14,720 nt of DNA from JAVXAG01 sp036660615. GTDB lineage: Bacteria > Bacillota > Clostridia > Peptostreptococcales > Anaerovoracaceae. Every line of letters begins with the position of its first letter. The stretch's first letter is position 1. Position numbers and translations under genes: made by a program. The notes below the pieces were generated by a model. That model saw only the letters and a program-made list of their open reading frames with translations, was not told where the DNA came from and did not search any database. The DNA lies in contig JAVXAG010000040.1 of the NCBI GenBank assembly GCA_036660615.1, positions 1 to 14,720 of the forward strand, in the 5' to 3' direction. Shown here piece by piece: positions 8,019-14,720 of the stretch.

Positions 8019-8866
8019 TATTTTTCCCTCCCTTGAACTATTGAAAACGATAAGTTAATTATAAGAATGAATATAAACAGCACCACTGCTGTAGCTATTA
8101 GGGCTTCTCTATGCAAATCCGTTGCATATCCCATTTCAAGTACAATATTGGTTGTCATGGTTCTTATTCCACTAAGTATACTCTGTGGCAACATAGGTTG
8201 ATTGCCTATAACCATGGATACTGCCAACGTTTCCCCTATTGCTCTGCCTATGCCTAGTATTACCCCTGCCATAATCCCCGATTTTGCTGCAGGAAGCACC
8301 GTAAAGAACACACTTTTCTCGTGAGTAGCCCCAAGAGCCAATGCTCCTTCGTAGTATGCGTCTGGAACAGCCCTAATTGCCGATTCTGCCACTCCAATTA
8401 TAGTTGGCAGTATCATGATCCCCAACATGATTGAAGCCGTTAGAATGCTTTTCCCGCCTCCACCGAACAGATTCTGCATAATTGGTACAAGTACCACTAA
8501 TCCAAAGAACCCGTAGACGATAGATGGTATCCCTGCCAGCAAATCCACTGCCGGTTTCATTATCCTATATATTCTCTTAGGGCAAAACTTTGCCATATAT
8601 GTTGCACACAAAATGCCAATAGGCACTCCGATTATTATTGCCCCTGCTGTCACATACAAACTACCCACTATCATCGGTAGTATTCCATAAATATCATTTA
8701 GTGGTTTCCACGTCGTAGTAAATAAAAACTGAAAGATACCAATTTCCTGTATAGCTGGAATTCCTTTCCCGAACATAAATACACAAATCAGTATAACTGC
8801 AATTATTGAAATACATGCCGAAAATAGAAATACCATCTTCATTAATTTTTCTTTAAACTTGTTCAT
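8018..8866 (-). CDS. pstC: phosphate ABC transporter permease PstC
   Basis: This 282-residue, six-helix permease pairs with PstA. DLLAGIPSIVYGFFG (108-122) and the EAA loop EGALALGATHEKSVFFTVLP (173-192) followed by GIMAGVILGIGRAIGET mark it as PstC. The N-terminal hydrophobic helix (about 12-32) and a periplasm-equivalent segment with TTWKPLNDIYGILP (51-64) also fit. GAGGG (8877-8873) lies 6 bases before the ATG. It follows pstS across a 74-base gap with a stem-loop and no terminator T-run, so it is in the same transcript. Confidence 0.95.
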   Translation of the reverse strand: MNKFKEKLMKMVFLFSACISIIAVILICVFMFGKGIPAIQEIGIFQFLFTTTWKPLNDIYGILPMIVGSLYVTAGAIIIGVPIGILCATYMAKFCPKRIYRIMKPAVDLLAGIPSIVYGFFGLVVLVPIMQNLFGGGGKSILTASIMLGIMILPTIIGVAESAIRAVPDAYYEGALALGATHEKSVFFTVLPAAKSGIMAGVILGIGRAIGETLAVSMVIGNQPMLPQSILSGIRTMTTNIVLEMGYATDLHREALIATAVVLFIFILIINLSFSIVQGREK

Positions 8867-8888
8867 TCTTTTCCCTCACATAGCCTAT

Positions 8889-8912
8889 GCAGGGCTTACT
8901 ATTAAGCCCTGC
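8889..8912 (-). other. intercistronic stem-loop between pstS and pstC
   Basis: GCAGGGCTTA (8889-8898) pairs perfectly with TAAGCCCTGC (8903-8912) around a 4-base loop. No T-run follows on the minus strand, so it is a weak terminator at best. Stem-loops placed after the binding-protein gene of ABC operons commonly protect the upstream mRNA and keep binding protein in excess of the permease. That function is inferred here. Confidence 0.75.
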
Positions 8913-8940
8913 GTTTACTTGGATGATTTATATTGTCGTT

Positions 8941-9801
8941 CTATTTGATTTCTGACCAGCTAGTTAATTTACCTGTGTAAATATCTAGTATGTTTTGGCT
9001 AGTTAGTTCTGTAACTGTGCTATTATTATTTACAATTACTGCAATTCCATCCATTGCTATAACTTTGCCTGTAACCCCTTGTGCTGCCTCTTCTGCTTTT
9101 ATTTCTCTTGATGCCATTCCGATATCACATACGCCTTCTATGGTTGATGTAACACCTGTTGTGGAATCTGACTGCTGAAGTTCAATCGTTGCATCTTTGT
9201 TTATCAATAAATATGCTTCCTTTAGCTTTTCCATTACTGGTGTTACTGATGATGATCCTGCAATAACGATTTTGCCTTTTTCTTTTCCGCCAGTGAATTT
9301 CCCTTGATTCCCTTGACTGATATAACCCTGTTCTTCGATTACTGTCTGCCCTTCTTTACTCATAATATATGCGATGAAATCATTTGAAAGTTTGCTTACC
9401 TTCTTTCCAGTAACAATATTAAATGGTCTAGCAATTTTGTATGCTCCACTTTTGATGTTTTCAACTGTTGGCTCAGCACCATCTATCTTTATTGCTTTTA
9501 CTGTGTCATTTAGTGAACCAAGTGAAATGTATCCGATTGCCTGTTCATTTCCCTCAATAGTTGTCATCATTACTGATGTACTGTTTGTAATTTCTGCTGA
9601 TTCTATTGTATTGTCAATTTTGTTTCCATCTGCATCTTTCTGCTCGATACCAAACAATTCGATAAATGCTCCTCTTGTTCCTGAACCATCTTCTCTGGAT
9701 ACTATGCTGATTGAATCTTTGTTTCCTCCGCAAGCTGTAAATACTGAACCTAATAACAGTAGTGTCATACCAAGTGCTAATACTTTTTTAATTCTTTTCA
9801 T
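8941..9801 (-). CDS. pstS: phosphate-binding lipoprotein PstS, circularly permuted
   Basis: This 286-residue lipoprotein captures phosphate outside the membrane for PstCAB. The signal has KRIKK, a hydrophobic core and a lipobox ending at C24 (FTAC). The domain order is unusual. Residues about 30-163 carry what is normally the later half: ISIVSREDGSGTRGAF (31-46), AIGYISLGSLNDTVKA (88-103), KIARPFN (122-128), and the EGQ...GYI ending (150-161). Residues about 176-286 carry what is normally the first half: GKIVIAGSSSVTPVMEKL (176-193), QQSDSTTG (209-216), CDIGMASRE (225-233), AMDGIAVIVN (249-258) and IYTGKLTSWSEI at the very end. The frame is open throughout, all expected segments occur once, and no missing half lies nearby, so this is a circular permutation and not a truncation. 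AAAAGGAG precedes the ATG. It is first in the operon. Confidence 0.93.
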   Translation of the reverse strand: MKRIKKVLALGMTLLLLGSVFTACGGNKDSISIVSREDGSGTRGAFIELFGIEQKDADGNKIDNTIESAEITNSTSVMMTTIEGNEQAIGYISLGSLNDTVKAIKIDGAEPTVENIKSGAYKIARPFNIVTGKKVSKLSNDFIAYIMSKEGQTVIEEQGYISQGNQGKFTGGKEKGKIVIAGSSSVTPVMEKLKEAYLLINKDATIELQQSDSTTGVTSTIEGVCDIGMASREIKAEEAAQGVTGKVIAMDGIAVIVNNNSTVTELTSQNILDIYTGKLTSWSEIK

Positions 9802-9849
9802 TCTTTCGTTCTCCTTTTGATATTCAAATTAGTTTTCCTTTGTTCTGTA

Positions 9850-9909
9850 GTTATAGTATATGTCAATCTTGTAAAATCTAAAATCGCATTTTCTTTAAAT
9901 CTATGTTAA
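9850..9909 (-). promoter_or_regulatory. pst operon promoter with PhoP-box-like repeats
   Basis: On the minus strand, TTAACA (9909-9904) and TTAAAG (9898-9893) start 11 bases apart, and TTTTAC (9876-9871) starts 22 bases later, the spacing of PhoP direct repeats in Firmicutes. A -10 candidate TATACT (9860-9855) follows, with an overlapping TATAAC (9855-9850). There is no good -35 at the right distance, as expected of an activated promoter. Control by phosphate starvation through PhoP is inferred from the repeats and the operon's content. Confidence 0.5.
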
Positions 9910-9910
9910 A

Positions 9911-9956
9911 TAAAAACAAAAAACACCGACTAATGTTAAATCTAATCGATGTTTTT
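9911..9956 (-). terminator. intrinsic terminator of the SNF2-family gene
   Basis: On the minus strand a stem of about 14 pairs (9956-9943 with 9932-9919) forms with two G-U wobbles. It is followed by TTTTTTGTTTTT. Read on plus, the same positions are C-A mismatches, so it is directional and ends transcription just before the pst promoter region. Confidence 0.85.
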
Positions 9957-9969
9957 GATTTTTTACCTA

Positions 9970-12900
9970 TTATACGTCAAGCAGCTCCATTAAATCTTCC
10001 TTGCTCATTGAGCCAAGTTGTCCGCCTTCGCCGTTTATTATCTGATCTGCAAGGTCTTTCTTCTTTTCCTGCAGCTCTTGAATTTTTTCTTCAATGGTAT
10101 TCTTTGCTATTAGTTTATATTCAGTGACCACCTTAGTTTGACCGATTCTGTGCGCCCTGTCAGTGGCTTGGTTCTGCACCGCCAAGTTCCACCATGGATC
10201 ATAATGGATAACCACATCGGCGCCAGTTAAGTTCAGTCCCGTTCCACCGGCTTTTAGCGAAATCAAGAATACCTGAGTATCGTCTTTATTAAATGAATTT
10301 ACAAGTTGCAAACGCTTTTCTTTTGGTGTTGCTCCCGTAATAACGAAATAGCTTATGCCCTCTCTTTCAAAATCCTGTCTTATGAGTTCAAGCATAGAAG
10401 TGAACTGGGAAAATAACAAGATTTTGTGTTCCCCCTCAATTGCACTTTGGACTAGTTCCATACAGCCTTCACGTTTTGCCGATTGTCCATCATAATCCTC
10501 AAAACAAAGAGATGGATCACAACAAATTTGTCTAATCTTAGTCAATTCCGCCAAGATCAACATTTTATTCTTCTGGAAATCCTTTTCCTCTTGAGATGCT
10601 ATCTTTTGTTTCATGCGAGTAACTTGGCCATCATATAGAAGTTGTTGCTTTTCCTCAAACCTGTCAAACCGTACTTTTTCAATTTTGTCCGGCAGTTCCT
10701 TTAATACATCTTTTTTCATTCTTCTTAAAATAAATGGGCTTACCATCTTTTGTAGCCTTGCTGTGGCTTCCTTATCTTGATCCTTGACGATTGGCTTCTC
10801 AAAGGTTCTTTTGAATACATCGTATCCAAACAAAAACCCTGGCATAAGAAAATCAAAGATGCTCCAAAGCTCACTTAATCTATTTTCTATTGGTGTTCCA
10901 GTAAGTGCAAATTTTACTCTGCTGTTAACTAGTTTGACTGCTTTTGCTGCGGCTGTGGAGTGGTTCTTTATATACTGAGCCTCGTCAATGACTTGATAAT
11001 TAAACTGTATATCCTTATAGGCTGCGATATCTCTTTTTAGCAAATCATAGGAAGTAACAAGAACATCAAAGTCCAAATATTTTTTAATTATTTCTTGTCT
11101 TTCGCTTTGACTGCCTACCACTAGTCCAACCTTTATTGTATTAGCAAATTGAGAAAACTCCTCCTGCCAGTTAAACACTAACGATGCTGGACAAACTATT
11201 AGCGACGGCGTGTCGCTCTCTGGATTAGATTCCTTGTATGTCAGCAAAACCGAAATCATCTGCAATGTTTTTCCAAGTCCCATATCGTCTGCAAGTATTC
11301 CTCCAAACCCATATGTTTCAACTGTCCTAAGCCATTTGTATCCCTTTATTTGATAGTTTCTCAAAATCTTTTTTAGTGAATCAGGCTCTTCAAAATCCGA
11401 TTCCGAAATCGTCTTGAAATCCTTTATCATTGAACGGAAATGTGAATCTCTCTCAGCGTATATTCCCTCGTTTTCTTCAAGCATTTTGTCGATATACATC
11501 GCTCTATATGCAGGAATCTTTAGGCTTCCTTCCGCCAGTTTTTTAGGTGATATGCCGATGTCATTTATCATGGCATTTAACATTTCTAATGATTCATCGT
11601 CTGTATTTAAAAAGTCACCATTTCTAAGTCTATGAAATTTTTTCTTTCGTTTATAGCTGTCTAATACTTCTAGAAGTTCATCTGACGAAATATCCTCTGA
11701 TGAAATGCTAATATCCAGCAAACCATTGCTCAAAGACACGCCAACTGCTACTTTTGTTTTATTTCTTACGCGCAAATTCTTAAAGCTGTTTGTTGAATTG
11801 ACTTCCCCCATTTCCAAAAGTTTGTCTAGTCCATCTTCCAAAAGTCTATATATGCATTCTTCGTCTGCATTGCAATGCAACAAATACTTATTTCCGTCAA
11901 CATATGGAACGATTGTCTTCAATAATCCTAAGGTTTCTGTCTCTCTGTCAGTTTCCCTTAGTGGTGCCAAAAACATCTTCTCAGGATGCAATGTTTTATC
12001 AACATCTAATAATGGAAATTCTTCTTCTCCATAAATCGCCAGTCCTTTACAAGTTACATTGTCGTTTTCTGCATCAAGATAGAAAGCATATTTAACTTCC
12101 GGTGAAATATATTTATCAATTTCCTCACTATCTTCTTCAATAACCTGAAATATATCTGTAAGCTCTGGCAAAACCGAATGATAAAAATTAGCTAAATAGT
12201 TTCTGCCAACGTTGAAAGCTATGCTTCTACGATAATTATATCTTGCATCCATCCATACCTTTAATTTCTCAGCAAAGTCATCATCAATCTTATTCAAAAC
12301 ACCGTCTTCAATAAAGTAGGTTCCGCTATTTCCAATCAAAAAATCTGGCAAGTCAAATGACACTCTAACTCCATCAAACACACTTTTCTCGTTCTTAAGT
12401 TTTTTCATTATACGCATTTCCAGTTTTGGATTTGCTTCTCTACAAGAAAGTTGTCTTTTAGAAATCACTCCTTCTCTATCGCTATATTCGATAACTTCAT
12501 CTTTTATCAATTGGAAGAACTCATCAAGCCTACTTCCATGCAGTTTTAGAAAAGTACCCACTCTACAATCTTTGTCATTGCTTGCATATCTACCTTGACT
12601 TCTAACATGTTCTTCTTCGACCACGTATTTCTTTATAAAATCAACATATGGTTTTGCTTTTGCATCAAAAGAATCTATATCGTGTGGAAAACGCGCTGAT
12701 TTTCCATACTGCCCTATCTCGCCACGAACTACTTGTTCGACAAAAGTAGACAGGCTTTTTATGATATATAGTTTCTCATCTCCAGTTCTAAATGATACAC
12801 TTAAAACGTTTCCCTCTTTTTCTAATCTTGGAACTATTTTTATTAATGATTTTGTATCTGTAAGTGATTTTTCAATTAAATTCTTACGTTTTTTTGCAAA

Positions 12901-13713
12901 GTTGTTAATTAATATCAGTGCGTCATAATCCGTATTGTCACCTATGTGGTTATCTCTTACATACTTTATCGTCAAGATAAATAATGCCGCTATATGTTCG
13001 CAACTGGGCTGACTAGTGTAATGTCTAAAATAATTTCCATGATAATCGCATCTATTTACAAAACAACTTGTGGAAATAATATTCTTTTGGTTAATCTTAA
13101 GTTCAATCTGTTCTCTTACTCCTGAAGGATCCACCAAAATTCCCTTTACATCTAGCATTGCTCCGTCGTAATTATTCTGGTAATTTACATCTATCCCTTT
13201 TAACAAAACTCTTTTATTCTTAATTAACCCTAATGCCTTTTCCATAACTCTAGGTGTTATCATTAATTTATCTAAAAGTCTGTCCTCTTCAAGGTATGAG
13301 TATTTTTCTTCTTTATTAAGAAAACCGTCATCATCGATATCCTCGATTTTTTCCAAATACTCTATTTCCTCTGGCTCTTTAACCGTTGGCTTTCCAAAGA
13401 TACTTTTTTCTTTTGATCCTATTTGGTTTTCTAGTGCAAAATCTCCCCCATTGTATTCGTCTTCAATACTAAATAGAACTGCCGCTATATGTTTACAATT
13501 GTGGCCTTCAAATGCATATGGACAATTACAATTCATCATTCTTATTTGTTGTGTTGTTTCATCAACAAATACTGATACACTATACTTTTTACTTCCCCTT
13601 ACGTTTGCTATATGGTGTCCCCTGTTGTTCGCCACATTTTTTACTCGTCCTATTTCGTAATATCTTTGGCCTCTTTCCAAAATAAGGTCACTAAATCTAT
13701 CTTTCCAGTTCAT
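9970..13713 (-). CDS. SWIM zinc-finger SNF2-family ATPase (bacterial DEAD/DEAH-box helicase-like)
   Basis: This 1247-residue protein is a bacterial SNF2/Rad54-like DNA-dependent ATPase. An N-terminal SWIM zinc finger has C62, C64, C73 and H75. A second Cys/His-rich cluster, C217, C222, H225, C238 and H240 (CEHIAALF, like the first finger's CKHIAAVLF), lies within the bacterial SNF2-associated region. The motor occupies about 780-1225: motif I DDMGLGKTLQ (809-818), motif II DEAQ (910-913), motif III ALTGTP (936-941), motif IV LLFSQF (1099-1104), motif V GGTGLNLTGAD (1156-1166) and motif VI QATDRAHRIGQ (1182-1192). Such proteins translocate on double-stranded DNA and remodel bound proteins; the bacterial role is poorly defined. 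I chose the ATG at 13713 because GGGAG (13723-13719) lies 5 bases upstream; an ATG at 13725 would overlap that site. It is a single-gene unit with its own promoter and terminator. No restriction or defence genes adjoin it. Confidence 0.93.
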   Translation of the reverse strand: MNWKDRFSDLILERGQRYYEIGRVKNVANNRGHHIANVRGSKKYSVSVFVDETTQQIRMMNCNCPYAFEGHNCKHIAAVLFSIEDEYNGGDFALENQIGSKEKSIFGKPTVKEPEEIEYLEKIEDIDDDGFLNKEEKYSYLEEDRLLDKLMITPRVMEKALGLIKNKRVLLKGIDVNYQNNYDGAMLDVKGILVDPSGVREQIELKINQKNIISTSCFVNRCDYHGNYFRHYTSQPSCEHIAALFILTIKYVRDNHIGDNTDYDALILINNFAKKRKNLIEKSLTDTKSLIKIVPRLEKEGNVLSVSFRTGDEKLYIIKSLSTFVEQVVRGEIGQYGKSARFPHDIDSFDAKAKPYVDFIKKYVVEEEHVRSQGRYASNDKDCRVGTFLKLHGSRLDEFFQLIKDEVIEYSDREGVISKRQLSCREANPKLEMRIMKKLKNEKSVFDGVRVSFDLPDFLIGNSGTYFIEDGVLNKIDDDFAEKLKVWMDARYNYRRSIAFNVGRNYLANFYHSVLPELTDIFQVIEEDSEEIDKYISPEVKYAFYLDAENDNVTCKGLAIYGEEEFPLLDVDKTLHPEKMFLAPLRETDRETETLGLLKTIVPYVDGNKYLLHCNADEECIYRLLEDGLDKLLEMGEVNSTNSFKNLRVRNKTKVAVGVSLSNGLLDISISSEDISSDELLEVLDSYKRKKKFHRLRNGDFLNTDDESLEMLNAMINDIGISPKKLAEGSLKIPAYRAMYIDKMLEENEGIYAERDSHFRSMIKDFKTISESDFEEPDSLKKILRNYQIKGYKWLRTVETYGFGGILADDMGLGKTLQMISVLLTYKESNPESDTPSLIVCPASLVFNWQEEFSQFANTIKVGLVVGSQSERQEIIKKYLDFDVLVTSYDLLKRDIAAYKDIQFNYQVIDEAQYIKNHSTAAAKAVKLVNSRVKFALTGTPIENRLSELWSIFDFLMPGFLFGYDVFKRTFEKPIVKDQDKEATARLQKMVSPFILRRMKKDVLKELPDKIEKVRFDRFEEKQQLLYDGQVTRMKQKIASQEEKDFQKNKMLILAELTKIRQICCDPSLCFEDYDGQSAKREGCMELVQSAIEGEHKILLFSQFTSMLELIRQDFEREGISYFVITGATPKEKRLQLVNSFNKDDTQVFLISLKAGGTGLNLTGADVVIHYDPWWNLAVQNQATDRAHRIGQTKVVTEYKLIAKNTIEEKIQELQEKKKDLADQIINGEGGQLGSMSKEDLMELLDV

Positions 13714-13782
13714 ATCTTCTCCCATATTAGCTAATATTTTAAATCTCTTTGACTTCTCTTCCCGATTTTTCTCTGTTTTTAT

Positions 13783-13812
13783 ATTGTATCATAATTTTAG
13801 AACAAATGAAAA
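13783..13812 (-). promoter_or_regulatory. probable sigma-A promoter of the SNF2-family gene
   Basis: On the minus strand TACAAT (13788-13783) is preceded after 18 bases by TTTTCA (13812-13807). The predicted start is near 13776, giving a leader of about 60 bases. That leader contains the perfect palindrome ATATTAGCTAATAT (13737-13724), ending just before the ribosome binding site. Confidence 0.45.
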
Positions 13813-13876
13813 TCAAAATACAGCAATTGTGCCTTGTGAAAAGTTCTGTAAAGTTGCTCCATTAAATTTATACCCA

Positions 13877-13888
13877 TGTATTAATACA
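13877..13888. promoter_or_regulatory. 12-base palindrome TGTATTAATACA in the divergent intergenic region
   Basis: A perfect palindrome is centred about 92 bases upstream of the predicted start of the small membrane protein gene, and about 107 bases upstream of the SNF2 gene's predicted start. It has the form of a dimeric regulator site, but no regulator is identified. The rest of 13813-13930 is AT-rich with no open frame. Confidence 0.35.
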
Positions 13889-13939
13889 CCAAAGTATGCA
13901 TATATATTAGTACGAATATTTAGAATTTTTTGCGTTTTT

Positions 13940-13968
13940 CTGACAGTACCATTACACTAAGGTATAAT
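13940..13968 (+). promoter_or_regulatory. strong sigma-A promoter of the small membrane protein gene
   Basis: CTGACA (13940-13945), a 17-base spacer and TATAAT (13963-13968) match 5 of 6 and 6 of 6 of consensus. The expected start is about 13975, with a leader of roughly 53 bases to the GTG start. Confidence 0.8.
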
Positions 13969-13973
13969 TAGTT

Positions 13974-13985
13974 AACTGATCAGTT
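13974..13985. promoter_or_regulatory. palindrome AACTGATCAGTT at the predicted transcription start, probable operator
   Basis: A perfect 12-base palindrome sits on the predicted +1 of the strong promoter. A dimeric repressor bound there would block initiation. The repressor is not identifiable from the window. Confidence 0.5.
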
Positions 13986-14027
13986 TAAGTTAATTATTAA
14001 AAAACATTTAACAGGAGGACATCTAAA

Positions 14028-14519
14028 GTGAAAAGAGAAGTTAAAAAGTCAGACAAAGTAATAGCCCTACTCGCATTTATACTAGGACTTGGAAGAGTCG
14101 CTGTATTTGCAACTACTAAGGCTTATCCCCTTGCTATGAAAAAAATGCCCGATGGTACTATTGAAATAAGTCATTTTATGATGCTATTTATTGACTTTCT
14201 AATATTTATAACCGCATTTATCTTGATTAAGCTTTTGGCTGAGAAAATGCTGATTACTAAAAAGGAAATATTGGGAGTTACTAAGTGGATTACATTGGTT
14301 GGTATCGTAGTAGTTTCAGTTAACTTTGTATTACACTTAAAAGGACTTTCTATGTATGACTATAGGATGTTCTTATTTGATTATCCATTTGGTCAGTTCA
14401 TTTTACCATATTCGATTGTAACCAGCTTTATCAAAAATGGAGTTGGACTATTTATAGGGGAACTTCTACAAGTTTTATCCGTTAATCTAGTGGCAATCGT
14501 TGGAAAACCAAATAAGTAA
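14028..14519 (+). CDS. small membrane protein of unknown function
   Basis: I do not recognise this 163-residue protein. It has a basic N-terminus (MKREVKKSDK) and four to five hydrophobic segments at about 11-29, 48-70, 84-104 and 120-157, the last probably two helices or a re-entrant pair around a short polar SFIKNG. Charged or polar links separate them (KKMPDGTIEISH, 38-49; KKEI after the second helix). It begins with GTG at 14028, supported by AGGAGG (14013-14018) 9 bases upstream; no nearby ATG has a better site. It is a monocistronic unit with a near-consensus promoter, an operator-like palindrome on the start site and a good terminator. This suggests a gene that is strongly expressed when derepressed. 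It could be a small transporter subunit or stress-related membrane protein, but neither can be claimed. Confidence 0.8.
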   Translation: MKREVKKSDKVIALLAFILGLGRVAVFATTKAYPLAMKKMPDGTIEISHFMMLFIDFLIFITAFILIKLLAEKMLITKKEILGVTKWITLVGIVVVSVNFVLHLKGLSMYDYRMFLFDYPFGQFILPYSIVTSFIKNGVGLFIGELLQVLSVNLVAIVGKPNK

Positions 14520-14531
14520 AAGTACCTAGAC

Positions 14532-14580
14532 AAACCCAGTGATTTCAATATTTATATTGATTTCACTGGGTTTTATTTTT
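14532..14580 (+). terminator. intrinsic terminator after the small membrane protein gene
   Basis: AAACCCAGTGA (14532-14542) pairs with 14563-14573. A two-base T-T internal loop follows, then a further seven pairs (14545-14551 with 14554-14560), and the tail is TTTTATTTTT. The lower stem is perfect and the outer A-T pairs would also allow some termination on minus. Confidence 0.88.
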
Positions 14581-14685
14581 GCCTTCTATATTTTATTTGA
14601 CAATGGATATTGGGTAACCAAATTTTAGTGGTGTCTACATTCCATGGAGTCTGATTAAACCCTACTTTTTTTTAAAATTTTTTTG

Positions 14686-14697
14686 GGGGTATACCCC
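14686..14697. promoter_or_regulatory. perfect palindrome GGGGTATACCCC, possible operator at the window edge
   Basis: A 12-base GC-capped palindrome stands out in an AT-rich stretch, directly after T8-A4-T7. The half-site TACCCC resembles operators of CsoR/CstR-type copper or persulfide sensors, although the usual orientation there is TACCCC facing GGGGTA, the reverse of this one. The palindrome has no loop and is unlikely to be a terminator. The rest of 14581-14720 contains no open frame. Any regulated gene lies beyond the right edge. Confidence 0.35.
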
Positions 14698-14720
14698 ATT
14701 AAAGTTTGGAGTTAAATTTA

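Noticed and set aside
8941..9801. PstS as a truncated or frameshifted pseudogene
   Set aside because: All motifs of both lobes are present once in one open frame, with signal peptide and ribosome site; only the order differs.
9374..9820. Plus-strand frame of 148 residues antisense to pstS
   Set aside because: It is a mirror of the pstS coding frame, with no promoter or ribosome site and low-complexity serine-rich composition.
14598..14640. A lone TTGACA near 14598 as a promoter
   Set aside because: No acceptable -10 follows at 16-18 bases, and no gene follows within the window.

Overview
The window looks like the chromosome of a low-GC, Gram-positive anaerobe of the Clostridia type. The reasons are AT-rich intergenic DNA, strong AGGAGG-type ribosome binding sites, a lipoprotein phosphate-binding protein, sigma-54 control of a transport gene, and a regulator whose sensor part resembles an enzyme of anaerobic lysine fermentation. 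Species-level placement is not possible from sequence reading alone.

Region 1 (1-5763) is a sensing and transport module. A divergently transcribed sigma-54 activator (60-2141, minus) faces two tandem NhaC-family membrane transporters (2416-3918 and 4215-5708, plus). The first transporter has a textbook -24/-12 promoter (2348-2363). Between the two divergent promoters lie interleaved inverted repeats (2217-2289) placed like upstream activator sites. The activator has an unusual architecture: a full-length 3,5-diaminohexanoate dehydrogenase-like N-terminal part, an AAA+ sigma-54 interaction domain, and a Fis-type helix-turn-helix. I infer that a metabolite related to lysine fermentation, or a similar amino compound, switches on the transporter. 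The second transporter is about 86% identical to the first but has its own leader and probably a sigma-A promoter.

Region 2 (5774-9909, all minus) is a complete phosphate uptake operon, pstS-pstC-pstA-pstB-phoU. Genes are tightly packed with 1-base overlaps. A stem-loop lies between pstS and pstC, and PhoP-box-like repeats precede pstS. The notable feature is that PstS is circularly permuted: the half of the protein that is normally C-terminal comes first, directly after the lipoprotein signal.

Region 3 (9911-13812, minus) is one large gene for a SWIM zinc-finger SNF2-family ATPase with its own promoter and terminator. Region 4 (13813-14720) holds a strong divergent sigma-A promoter flanked by palindromes, a small unrecognised membrane protein started by GTG (14028-14519), its terminator, and near the right edge a perfect GGGGTATACCCC palindrome that may be an operator for a gene outside the window.

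No rRNA, tRNA, CRISPR array, insertion sequence or phage gene was seen.
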